Source: Adiantum capillus-veneris
Lineage: Eukaryota > Streptophyta > Polypodiopsida > Polypodiales > Pteridaceae
Assembly (NCBI GenBank): GCA_014529385.2
Contig: CM043963.1
Span: forward strand, 75,149,912 to 75,213,911
Length of the DNA: 64,000 nucleotides
Reading direction: 5' to 3'
The notes under the pieces are model-generated. The model saw nothing but the letters and a program-made list of their open reading frames with translations. It was not told the DNA's origin and did no database searches. Made by a program: the position numbers and the translations under genes. Shown here in pieces: positions 23,401 through 30,779 of the stretch (positions are counted from its first letter, which is position 1; each line of letters begins with the position of its first letter).

Positions 23401-26400
23401 GCGTTGCTCACGCTCACGCTCCAAGGCTATCCTTCTTTCTTCGGCGCGCTTGCTCGCGCTTGCGATCAAAGGTGGCGCGTTGCACCTCTTATTGTAGCAT
23501 CATGTCCATCATCGATTTGACCAAAGCCTTTATAGGATTTGGTGCAAACCGTGGCGTAGATGGGGAAGGGGGAGGGTTGGAAAAACCTCCTAGAGGCGAA
23601 AATTCTTCTTCACCACCTCCATGCTCATCACCTTTATGCAAAGTATTCATGCCGTTTCGCGTGATGACCATACATTGAGATCTTGGGTACTTAAGTTCTC
23701 AAGGAACTTGGGTTCTTGTGGTTCTTCGATTCTTGAGGTCCTCGAGTCCTTGAGGTTCTTGAGGTTCTTGAGTTCTTGAGGTCCTTGAGTTCTTTCTTTA
23801 GCTTGCAATCTGTGTTAGAGAAGGCTTTTCTCTTACCCGAGCTCGACTCTTCCCTGCGGGTGCATCCCTAGGCGGCCTTGCGCTCACACCAAAGTTGCTT
23901 TTTCCCACCTCACGTCTATTGGCCGGCCACGAAGTGCACGGTCCGCTCTCAATGAGTGAAAAAAGGAACAAGGAGAGTCCGGACAAGCCCTTCTTTCTTG
24001 GGTTACCTGTCACTCTTCAAAAACACGATTAGGAATTGACACGCCCAAGTCGACTTGGATTACGTGCGACCGCAACAAGCAAAAAATTTCTTGTGGTTCT
24101 TTCCTTGAGTGATATAGAACACTGCGAAAGCTCTGATACCAACGTAAGGTGTAGCGGAAGTGAATGTTGAATTTTGCTCAAGATGAGTGCTCCGAACTGT
24201 GCTCAAGGGTTCCTGTTACTTACGGAAGGGAGAGCTTTCCGTTCCTTTAGTGAGAGAGTGCAAATGATCACAAACAAAGGGAAAATCTACTGTGAATGAA
24301 GGTGCTGAGACAGAGAGAGATAGAGAGAAGAATACGACATCAGATTGTTGCCAAACCCTCCTCCAAGGGCCCCTCTCTCGATGGCGAGAGAAGTCTATGC
24401 TATTGGTTACACAAATCTGGTACAAAGGTGCTCTTGATGCTATGATGCAATGATGATCTAAGTTGGAGACGACGAGGGCGATGACGACGCTGATGACTGC
24501 TGGCTGAAAACGTTGTTTTTAGAGGTTGAAGACGCGGCTGAACCTGGCTGAAAATGCTAATGCATCTGGGCTGAAAACGCTGGATTCATCTGGCTGAAAA
24601 AATGCTGTGGAATGCTGATTGAAAAACGTTGGTTCAGGTTGCTGAAAAAACGCTGATGCTGATTGTTGGAAACGCTGGTCTAAGTGCTGATCTGCAAACG
24701 TTGGCGTAGGCTGATCTGCAAACGCTGAATGCTGAAATCCCTGGCGTAGGCTGATGATGCTTGATGAAAACGCTAATGCTTGCTGAGGTTCTTGTTGAGA
24801 AGAAACGCGAGAGGGCCTGCTGCAAAGTCTGCCTGTGTTCTCTTGGTTTCTTCTGCTTCTACTGAGTGACTGCCAGGTTTCTTTTATATTAACTTAGCAA
24901 ATTTGCCCTACCCAGTTTCCCAACAAAGTCACTTATTAATAATAAGTGAAAAATGGATAAATAGGAGAAATGGGTTCTGTGCATTGTAAAATGCTCACGA
25001 TGGTTATTGAATGTCACGCAACCAGAGGATATGCAACTACTCTAAGTGCCTGGACATATGCATGGCCTGCGTACAGACTCTCAAAGGTGCCAAAACACTT
25101 CCTAAGCTATCCCGAACCGTGGACCTGAAGTAGCTTGTCCACATGCACATAGGGTTAGATGTGTACGTGACAAGAGGCAACAAACTATCAAAAATTTCAT
25201 GTGAGCTTACATTAATGTCTCTAGTATATGACAACAAGGGCTGAACAGAATCTTCCACAAACACATCTCGTGAAACCAAGATACATTTTGTTTGCGGATG
25301 GTACAACTTGTAACCTTTGCTTTCTGTATTGTAACCAACAAAATGCATTTGACAGCCTTATCATCCAATTTTCTGCGTTGTGTTTGTGGCACCAGAGCGA
25401 AAGTCAAACAACCAAAAACGTGCATGCGATCAATAGATGGCTTCTTATCATGCCATGCTTCATAAGGAGTCATACACTGCAAAGCTTCCGTAGGACACCT
25501 GCGAAGTACATAAGTGGCACACATGATAGCCTCAAGCCAAAAACAAATGTGGCAAAAAGCTTGACTTTTAACCATACATTGTGCCATTTCCGCCAATTTA
25601 TCCTTAGCAACAAACATCTTGAACGCATCTGGGTTGTTGTCAGCCATGGTGAGTGCCTGCATGTGATATGAAACAACGAGAAAAGAGGAGAAATGAAGCA
25701 AGACTAACATGTGCTTTGTAGCACAACCCAAAGAACACTGTAAGGGACCTGTTATGCAAAAAATGGCACTGACAGAAATTCTACACAAGACGAAATTGCC
25801 TGTGTAGTATTGCCTGTAGCGAAAACGGAGGCCGAAATGATTTTGAATGGAAATTTTGAGCAGGCGTGTGCTATCGATGCTAGCGACTAAGCTCGGTAGG
25901 AGCTTTGATACCAATTGTTGGAAATTGGGTTGTAGGGAAACACGCACAGCATGAAGACGAAGTAGCTCAAGGCACATCACAGAGAGTAGTATTGCTTAAT
26001 GCGCAATGGAAAGATAAGTTAGCCCTAGAGTGATGGGCGTATATACAATGCACGGGGGGAAAAACCTCCCTAGCGAGGGAAAAAATACCTCGACGGTCTC
26101 AAGTGTGTTCACACACATCACTACCACATGTATATGGTAACACTGATTGCACATGAGCACAATCAATGTCTGCTAGGTGTAGGCATTGGGGAGTGTTCCC
26201 ATAGAGTAGCATAGTACCAAGCCTAGGTAGTTGTTTGGATATGAAGCACCTCTTATAATGAATTTTCCTTACTTTTTAGTAGGTGCATTTTTATGAAGTC
26301 ATGGGGCTTTCTAGCTGTATGCTTGACCCAGGCTTGTTGCATATATAAGTGGTCACTTCTCAAGCATAACTCAGGACCTGCAGTACAAGCACCAAGGAGT

Positions 26401-27866
26401 AATATGGCCTAGTGTTTCCTTCCCAAAAGCATTCTGGCGTTTTTCACCAACACATCCAGCATCCATGGTGTTTTTGCCGAGTATCAGCCTACAACACCCG
26501 ATCAGCCCCGCAGTACCAGATGCCCTAGTGTTGGCAGTTTTCAGCCCTCACCTTGCCGTACCGTCGTAGATCTAGCTAGTCACATCAGCATTTTCAGATT
26601 TCTGCCCATTACCATTGCCATTGTCAGCACCCCGAGATCGGCTATAGCAGATCAGCCGATAGCCTCGTCAGTTTGCAGAGCCAGTCAACTACACTAGCGC
26701 TTTGCATTTTCAGCCCTGGCCTCGCAGATCCAAGCACCCATAGCTAGATCCCATCAGCATCTCAACTTCAAGGACCATTATATCAGCATTTGTGCTATCT
26801 AAAGCAAACACCTTCTAGCGATAGAGAGGGGGATATTTGGAGGGGGTTTGGGACCCCATCCGGTGTTAGTCTTCTCTCTCTCTCTATCACTCACAAAACC
26901 TTCACCCATAGTATCTTTCTTTTCTCTCTACTCTATTGCAGATCTCTCTCATGAACCTTGAGTACACACATCCTGAGTTATCCCCATAAATCACTTAACG
27001 TTGCACATTACAGGCATACAGGCAGGGAATGACATTTCTTCACCTCTCGTCCTTGTTACCCGAATTAGTTTTCTTTTTCTCGTCACTGTGAATGTGGAAG
27101 CAAAAATTGCTCCTATTATTGATTCTTTGTTTGACTGGTTTCTGAACGATGCAGAGGGTAACAAAGGCCATTAAGGAATCATCCTGCAATGCGCTCCTCT
27201 TAAAGGTGATAATTCTCTACTGGGTTCTGATTATTCCTCACGAAAGGCTTCACTTTGTTTTAGTGGTGTGCAAAACTTGTTGCAATTGACACCCATTTGA
27301 AGTGCAGCTGGTTATTCATATTCTCCTGTACTATCTTTTTATGTTTTATTTTGTCTTTATGATAGGTCAATCAGATTGGCTCGGTCATGGAGAGCATAGA
27401 AGCTGTGAAAATGGCCAAAAGGGCAGGCTGGGGTGTTATGACCAGTCACAGAAGTGGAGAAACTGAGGATACTTTCATCGCGGATTTAGCTGTTGGATTG
27501 GCGACGGTAAGATCATTGGAGTGTGCGAAGGCTCGATAGTTTTGTTATGGTGTAGGAGAGTTTTTGCTTTGTTAGTTTGCTTAAGAGTATTATCTACAAA
27601 TATGTCCAGGGTCAGATCAAGACTGGTGCTCCCTGTAGGTCAGAGAGGCTTGCCAAGTATAATCAGGTTTGTCAGCTTGATATGTAATGAAAATGGTGCT
27701 ATTGGTTTTCATGCTGGACAAGCTTTGTCTTATGCTTGCACTTGTTTTCCACCTCTAAGCTTTATGTGCTTCTTATCATGCACAGCTCCTTCGCATTGAA
27801 GAGGAGTTGGGAGAATCGGCTGTATACGCAGGGGCAAGTTTCCGGCAACCGGTTGCACCTTACTAA
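8096..27866 (+). CDS. ENO: Enolase (2-phosphoglycerate hydratase), 3' 13 exons
   Basis: Glycolytic enzyme interconverting 2-phosphoglycerate and phosphoenolpyruvate. Exons: 8096-8160, 8821-8868, 8952-9038, 9122-9202, 9310-9411, 9544-9624, 9710-9784, 9898-10041, 10181-10375, 27155-27205, 27366-27506, 27610-27666, 27786-27866 (TAA). All junctions are AG/GT and stay in frame, giving 401 residues ending VAPY. Catalytic and Mg motifs are present: [24 protein letters not shown], the metal Asp of GMDVAAS, the metal Glu of [11 protein letters not shown], the metal Asp of VGDDLLVTN, the catalytic Lys of [22 protein letters not shown] and [13 protein letters not shown]. Plant enolases are about 445 residues, so roughly the first 44 codons (the IFDSRGNPTVE region) are missing. 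I did not find them in 1-8095, so they lie upstream of the window or are lost. No stop or frameshift is seen in the visible exons, so the gene may still be functional despite a 16.8-kb intron. Confidence 0.96.
8479..8782 (+). repeat. Three-copy 106-bp tandem repeat in an enolase intron
   Basis: Units begin at 8479, 8585 and 8691 with GTGTCTTGAATTTCCAC; the third is slightly short. The copies differ at only a few positions, so the duplication is recent. It lies between exons 8096-8160 and 8821-8868, and splicing signals are untouched. Confidence 0.92.
10386..10425 (+). repeat. (CT)n tract at the 5' edge of LINE-A copy 1
   Basis: 40 bp of pure CT starting 10 bp after the enolase splice donor. 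The truncated LINE starts immediately after it. Confidence 0.95.
10426..10677 (+). mobile_element. LINE-A copy 1, severely 5'-truncated
   Basis: It holds only the last codons (ATTGATGAGATTCGCCAACG) and the 3' UTR of LINE-A, ending in TTTCATTTCATTTCATTTC. The UTR matches the ends of copies at 15965 (plus) and 42985, 55381 and 58757 (minus), including GGTCTCATAGGTCATT and GACGTTAATATAAC. (CT)n flanks it on both sides. Confidence 0.92.
10678..10709 (+). repeat. (TC)n tract between LINE-A copies 1 and 2
   Basis: 32 bp of TC. It is at once the 3' flank of copy 1 and the 5' flank of copy 2. Confidence 0.95.
11162..12060 (+). pseudogene. LINE-A copy 2 ORF1 (coiled coil plus RRM-like RNA-binding protein)
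   Basis: It corresponds to the intact ORF1 at 62649-63530: N-terminal coiled coil, a KKGKSKETT linker, the [10 protein letters not shown] motif, then the L1-ORF1-like RNA-binding part ([48 protein letters not shown]). Lesions: an in-frame TAA at 11411 and a 44-bp tandem duplication (11588-11631 and 11632-11675) that shifts the frame. ORF1 of this type binds LINE RNA and helps it reach the target. Confidence 0.85.
11588..11675 (+). repeat. 44-bp tandem duplication inside LINE-A copy 2 ORF1
   Basis: ACCCTTATCAA(T/C)CTGACATT is repeated after exactly 44 bp. Since 44 is not a multiple of three, it explains the frameshift. The two copies differ at a few sites, so it is not very recent. Confidence 0.9.
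12088..15764 (+). pseudogene. LINE-A copy 2 ORF2 (APE endonuclease, reverse transcriptase), broken
   Basis: Order of domains: apurinic-type endonuclease ([12 protein letters not shown] start, GDFNARI, TVDYVM, DHA); reverse transcriptase ([65 protein letters not shown], the catalytic motif as YVDD rather than [16 protein letters not shown]); and a C-terminal CCHC-like zinc motif ([18 protein letters not shown]). It has several frameshifts and about ten stops. Most stops fit CAG to TAG or CGA to TGA changes against the intact copies. It ends TGA at 15764. Non-functional. Confidence 0.9.
15966..16000 (+). repeat. (TC)n tract at the 3' edge of LINE-A copy 2
   Basis: 35 bp of pure TC directly after the TTTCA repeats of the LINE tail. 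Confidence 0.95.
16001..17095. other. Intronic spacer, no gene recognised
   Basis: AT-rich. A minus-strand 95-aa ORF (17041-16754) has [13 protein letters not shown]…AQNSLDF, weakly like the gag-like N-terminal domain of plant L1 ORF1 proteins, but I would not rely on it. Confidence 0.35.
17095..17753 (+). repeat. Nested tandem repeats ending in (GT)n
   Basis: A 60-75 bp motif (GTGACCATTGACTTGTGAAT… GCTGAAAGTCTAATTCCAATGG) recurs about six times. A longer block (about 17150-17414) is duplicated at 17415-17753 with an extra insert, each block ending GGAACCTAGAG and (GT)n (17381-17414 and 17735-17753). The LINE fragment begins right after the second (GT)n. Confidence 0.85.
17754..18612 (+). 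pseudogene. LINE-A-related fragment 3: endonuclease and partial RT
   Basis: Divergent from the other copies. The endonuclease part (17754-18200) has [30 protein letters not shown] and [14 protein letters not shown], where GDFNAR has become RDFKAR, a lost catalytic Asp/Asn pair. A deletion joins it to RT (18302-18523: [37 protein letters not shown]) and then to [10 protein letters not shown]. It stops abruptly at about 18612 against a Copia remnant of opposite orientation. Both ends are truncated. Confidence 0.82.
18807..19855 (-). repeat. 3' LTR of the 6.4-kb element
   Basis: 1,049 bp. Minus strand TGTCACGTGC … CCTTACA, directly after the polypurine tract. It differs from the 5' LTR by many substitutions and a few indels, so the insertion is not recent. 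Confidence 0.92.
19856..19867 (-). other. Polypurine tract
   Basis: Minus strand AAGAGGAGGGGA, immediately before the TG of the 3' LTR. Confidence 0.9.
19893..20874 (-). pseudogene. Post-protease ORFs of the 6.4-kb element, function unknown
   Basis: A 184-aa ORF (20874-20320) and shorter ORFs to 19893 run from the protease to the polypurine tract. The 184-aa ORF starts polar, with a KKKEE cluster, and ends basic. I see no FxDD-type RT box, no RNase H and no HHCC or DDE integrase. It may be a remnant of the tether between protease and RT plus the polyprotein C-terminus. Confidence 0.5.
20870..22337 (-). pseudogene. Retropepsin of the 6.4-kb element, split by a solo LTR
   Basis: The N-terminal part at 22337-22160 has [15 protein letters not shown] at the active site, where the usual DSG is DSD, so it is probably inactive. 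The rest lies beyond the 1.1-kb solo LTR at 21031-20870 and contains CDMILGI and RERNPLIDW, the segment that normally ends Gypsy proteases. Confidence 0.8.
21037..22154 (-). repeat. Solo LTR nested in the protease of the 6.4-kb element
   Basis: 1,118 bp, starting TGTTAGGTGCAGCGG and ending CACGTGACA on the plus strand. The exact 5-bp duplication AAGGC is at 21032-21036 and 22155-22159. It is clearly related to the LTRs at 18807 and 24143 (GCTCAAGATGAGTGCTCCGA shared) but diverged, so it belongs to a sister family. It is a solo LTR left by LTR-LTR recombination. Confidence 0.92.
22390..23671 (-). pseudogene. Gag of the 6.4-kb LTR element
   Basis: Start at 23671 ([13 protein letters not shown], a common gag opening). 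A charged helical stretch follows at 23398-23210 in another frame. The capsid-like core is at 22977-22700 ([32 protein letters not shown]). A zinc knuckle of the CX2CX4HX4C type, [14 protein letters not shown], lies near 22500-22450. Stops and frameshifts separate the pieces. It forms the particle and binds RNA. Confidence 0.8.
24130..24141 (-). other. Primer-binding site, initiator-Met tRNA
   Basis: Minus strand TGGTATCAGAGC, an exact match to the standard plant LTR-element primer site, one base inside the 5' LTR. Confidence 0.93.
24143..25172 (-). repeat. 5' LTR of the 6.4-kb element
   Basis: 1,030 bp. Read on the minus strand it starts TGTCACGTAC and ends CTTACG (TTACA in the partner LTR). 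It shares with 18807-19855 the GTAGCGGAAGTGAATGTTGA edge, GGGCCCCTCTCTCG and many GCTGAAAACGCT-type short repeats. Confidence 0.92.
25902..25913 (-). other. Primer-binding site of the Copia remnant
   Basis: Minus strand TGGTATCAAAGC, one base different from the classic TGGTATCAGAGC complementary to the initiator-Met tRNA 3' end. It lies 2 bp from the LTR edge at 25916. Confidence 0.8.
25916..26181 (-). repeat. 5' LTR of the Copia remnant (right limit approximate)
   Basis: It starts TGTTGGAAAT next to the primer-binding site. A minus-strand TATA-like TGTATATACGCC lies at about 26037-26048. The outer end is not defined because the 3' LTR is missing; 26181 is the last base before the solo-LTR target duplication. 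Confidence 0.5.
26187..27012 (+). repeat. Solo LTR, plus orientation, third related family
   Basis: 826 bp, TGGGGAGTGT … CACATTACA, with exact 5-bp duplication GGCAT at 26182-26186 and 27013-27017. A TATA-like CATATATAAG lies near 26338-26347. Content matches the minus strand of the other LTRs (CAGCATTTTCAGC-type repeats, GGAGGGGGTTTGG, CTTCTCTCTCTCTC, AACCTTGAG). It lies just upstream of the enolase exon at 27155. Confidence 0.85.
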
Positions 27867-27948
27867 GCCTGCTTCTCTTTAGCCCAATGCCTATTGAGAG
27901 GTTTCAACAAAATAATTGCAGCATTGATTGCAAAGCTGCATATATTCA

Positions 27949-27954
27949 AATAAA
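27949..27954 (+). promoter_or_regulatory. Candidate poly(A) signal of enolase
   Basis: AATAAA lies 83 bp after the enolase stop codon, a usual distance. The following few hundred bases are AT-rich and have no ORF, as expected for a 3' UTR and flank. Confidence 0.5.
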
Positions 27955-30280
27955 AGAACCAGGAAACCCCACCCACAGCAGGCATTTTCTTCCAAGCATC
28001 GTGTGGAAATTTTGTATGGAGCTTATATGAGGTTTGTAAGTTTTGGTGAGAGCCACATTGGTCATGCTCGGGGCTGAAAAATTCAGAGCTGTAAAAACTG
28101 ATAGTTTTGATTGAATTTTACTGCTGGTTGTTCATTGAATGAAAGCCAAAAGTTTTTATATTTTGTGTGCCTTTTCACCCCAAGAAATGATGGTTTTGTG
28201 TCTTCCTTGGAGCTAACTTTGGGGGTGCTGTAGTTTTATGACCGACGTTATTTCAGGTGTGTTATTTTTAGTTGTAATGCTGGTGATTCACGCGAGTGTC
28301 ATGAGCAATGCCGGTGGTGAGTCAAAGTGGTGCATGTCTGTGGGTTGTGGATAATGTGATAGAAACGTTCATTGTTGGAACACACATCACTTGCTTGTGA
28401 CTATTTATGGTCTACTGAAATCTGTCTTGTTTGACTTGCTTAAGCTAGTTTGATTTTACCATTCTCGGGAATGGTAGCTGTGCTCAAGATTGAACTTTTG
28501 AAATTGGCAAGTAGTCTTAGTAGGTCGTGTTTTAATTGCCTGCATGTATGATTCTTCAAAATTTGAAGTGCAGGTTGAATCACTAATCCTTTCAGTAGAT
28601 AAAGAATGCAGGAATGACTTCTCATAGGAATAAGGCGAGTAGCCTTTGTAAGCATATTACTTTGGTCATAGGAACAAGGTGAGCAAGTCTCGCAGTCCTT
28701 CGGTCCCTCCAAAAGGATACCTTGTTGTCGTTATGGCCTAATTGTACGTAAACCTCAATTCCCTTGGAAGAGTTTACTGCCCATTGAAAGAAATTACTAG
28801 TGAAGAATGAAGAACGTTCTTTATTGTGTTGAGCAATACCTCATGACACCATTATAGCCAAGTAATATGCTTATAGAACTGCTCAACCCCCCCCCTCCCC
28901 CCCTTGTTGCAGGATGGGAGCCTTTCCTGATTAATTACCTTGGGAGATAGGCTTAAGGAAGTGGAATAAGCCTAGAAGAACATTACTTTGCATACCTTCT
29001 ATATCCATATTTTGAATCATTGAGAGAGAGAGAGGGTAAAACACTCTATATGGAGCCACCTGAGATAAGCGATGAATTGCTGCCATTGAAGCACTGTTTT
29101 CAGCTTGGGAGGGTGCATTCAAGAGCCGAGTGCAAGGGTTACCGGTGATAGAAGCTGCATTGTGAATGGTGAGGCGCGCAAGACACTACACCAAACAAAA
29201 TTCTGTGTAACAAAAATGGCCATGAATAGGGAGGCAACAAGGGGTGTAAGTGGAGCCAGTGAGCTAGTGAGGCTTGAACACAGGATCCGATATCTTGTAA
29301 CAAATCATCCCTTCTGCTAATCAGTCCACCACCATCCGCTTTGTCCAAACTTGGAGCAAAACGGCTTTATTTTAGGGGTCCGTTGCAGGGACCTAGTTTT
29401 CTATTGGGCCCTTTATCCTAGAGCACATGCAGATGGTAGACACAACCATTGCCTATTAATTGTTTGAATTAGTTGTATTGTGTCTTCCATTTCTTCTACC
29501 TAATAGCTACAAGGTTAGAATAGTGAGATGCTCTTTTAATGCCTTCTAAGATAGGATTGATGGTGGACAGAGATTTCACAGTGGCCTCCTTGAGATAAAT
29601 AGTGAAAATTGTCCCTTATTTTTTGGCATTAGGTTGACATTAGTTGAGCTCTATGTTCTCTTCTCTAAATGCTTATCCACATGATTTTAAGATTGTGCTA
29701 ATACATGGCCAGGGTAGGGGAGGGGAGTTTTTGGCATCAAAATGTGCTACCACAAGGCTAGGAGAGGGGTGTTTTTGTCTCTTCATCCTTGGATCTTTAG
29801 AGGTCTAGGAGATTCACATGTTGGTTAACATTGCCAAAGGTGGTGGTCAATCATCCCTTTGGGACAACATAAAGTGGACATACAACCTCTTGATTGTTGG
29901 CAAGCTTAGGCAAAACCTTGCGTTGAAAAAGCCACTTGAGAAGATACAATTGTCATTGTCCCTTCCAAAGTACCATATGGATTTTGCCAATGCCTCTAGG
30001 TAGCTATGAACCTATTGGTTTTGATATCACCTCTAAAGTAAAAATCCGCATTCTTTAATAATTTAATCGTAACATGATTTTAAAAAACTATAAATTTTGA
30101 AAAAAAAAACTACAAATTTTCAATAGTTCATTTAAAAAAAGATCTGCTTAGAAAAACGCTATTTTGTAAATACTTTTTCCAACCCTTTCTTTTTGTTTCA
30201 AATGTTTTTTGTTTGAATTTTCCTACATCAAAACTAACCACAATGGTTGTCATTGGTAGTGTCCTTACAAATTTCAATCA
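27955..30280. other. Downstream of enolase: no gene recognised
   Basis: AT-rich. It has a poly-C run (28887-28904) and scattered short ORFs without family features. It may contain old transposon debris, but nothing I can name. Confidence 0.5.
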
Positions 30281-30365
30281 GCGAGGGCCTTGCTTAAGTA
30301 GGAATTCACTTGCTAGACTTGTGAGCTCCCCATTACCAATTGAGCTACCCTCCCTTCCCTAGCAC
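30280..30365 (-). repeat. tRNA-like sequence, probable SINE head
   Basis: The minus strand contains TAGCTCAATTGGTA (30334-30347), a textbook A box, and 30 bp further GTGAATTCC (near 30303-30311), a weak B box. The predicted cloverleaf is not preserved, so it is a tRNA-derived SINE or a decayed tRNA gene rather than a working tRNA. Confidence 0.5.
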
Positions 30366-30779
30366 GCACACAAATGTGCGGGCGTGCGCACACATTTTTT
30401 TGTTGTTTGCAGGTCTATATTACCTATGAGAAACCTCAAAGAGAGGAAATACACACCAAAAAGGGAAGAATATACAAGTAAGGCTATGCATCAAGAGGAT
30501 GGATGTCTTATGTAGAGCTCTAGCAACAAATGGAGAATAGCTCCAAATTGTCCGAGAACATTTCACCAATGTCAAAGGAGAACTCCAACATTTGTCTCAA
30601 GGAGAACTTGAATGTAGAAAAGATATTTGATCAAGGCTGATGAAACATCAACTGAAATATGAAGTCCTAGATACCCCAAAGTAACAAAAAATGTACCCAC
30701 TTGAAGAAGATCTTATGAGATCTAAGAGGACCAAAAAGCCAAAACTATTTTCCAGAATGTTGCGAGGGAAATTGTAATT

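Larger units (their letters stand above)
18807..25172 (-). mobile_element. Complete LTR element (Gypsy-like gag-protease, no RT), 6.4 kb, minus strand
   Basis: Two LTRs (18807-19855 and 24143-25172) bracket an internal region with a primer-binding site (24130-24141) and a polypurine tract (19856-19867). The 5-bp target duplication AGAGG is exact (18802-18806 and 25173-25177). Without the nested solo LTR the internal part is only about 3.2 kb and holds gag and protease but no RT, RNase H or integrase, so it needed enzymes from another element. It inserted into the Copia element in the same orientation. Confidence 0.92.
18613..26181 (-). mobile_element. Copia-type element, internally deleted and split by a nested insertion
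   Basis: Minus strand, in pieces 26181-25178 and 18806-18613. Right part: an LTR edge starting TGTTGGAAAT on the plus strand at 25916; a primer-binding site for initiator-Met tRNA at 25902-25913 (TGGTATCAAAGC); then a gag start (ATG at 25647) that runs within about 17 residues into integrase C-terminal sequence ([50 protein letters not shown]). Most of gag, all of protease and the integrase core are therefore deleted. The left part continues the ORF beyond the nested element. RT, RNase H and the 3' LTR are missing; the element is cut at 18613. Confidence 0.82.
10376..27154 (+). other. Giant enolase intron (16,779 bp) filled with retrotransposons
   Basis: It is bounded by donor GTGAGT at 10376 and an acceptor ending GCAG at 27154. 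The flanking exons join in phase (…VTNPT / RVTKAI…). It holds LINE-A copies 1 and 2, a LINE-A fragment, a Copia remnant split by a 6.4-kb LTR element that itself holds a solo LTR, and a plus-strand solo LTR. The donor lies only 10 bp from a (CT)n tract that abuts the first LINE. The other visible enolase introns are about 80-660 bp. Confidence 0.93.

Noticed and set aside
28440-28712. 90-aa minus-strand ORF as a Copia RNase H remnant
   Set aside because: No catalytic or conserved residues could be matched; left unassigned.
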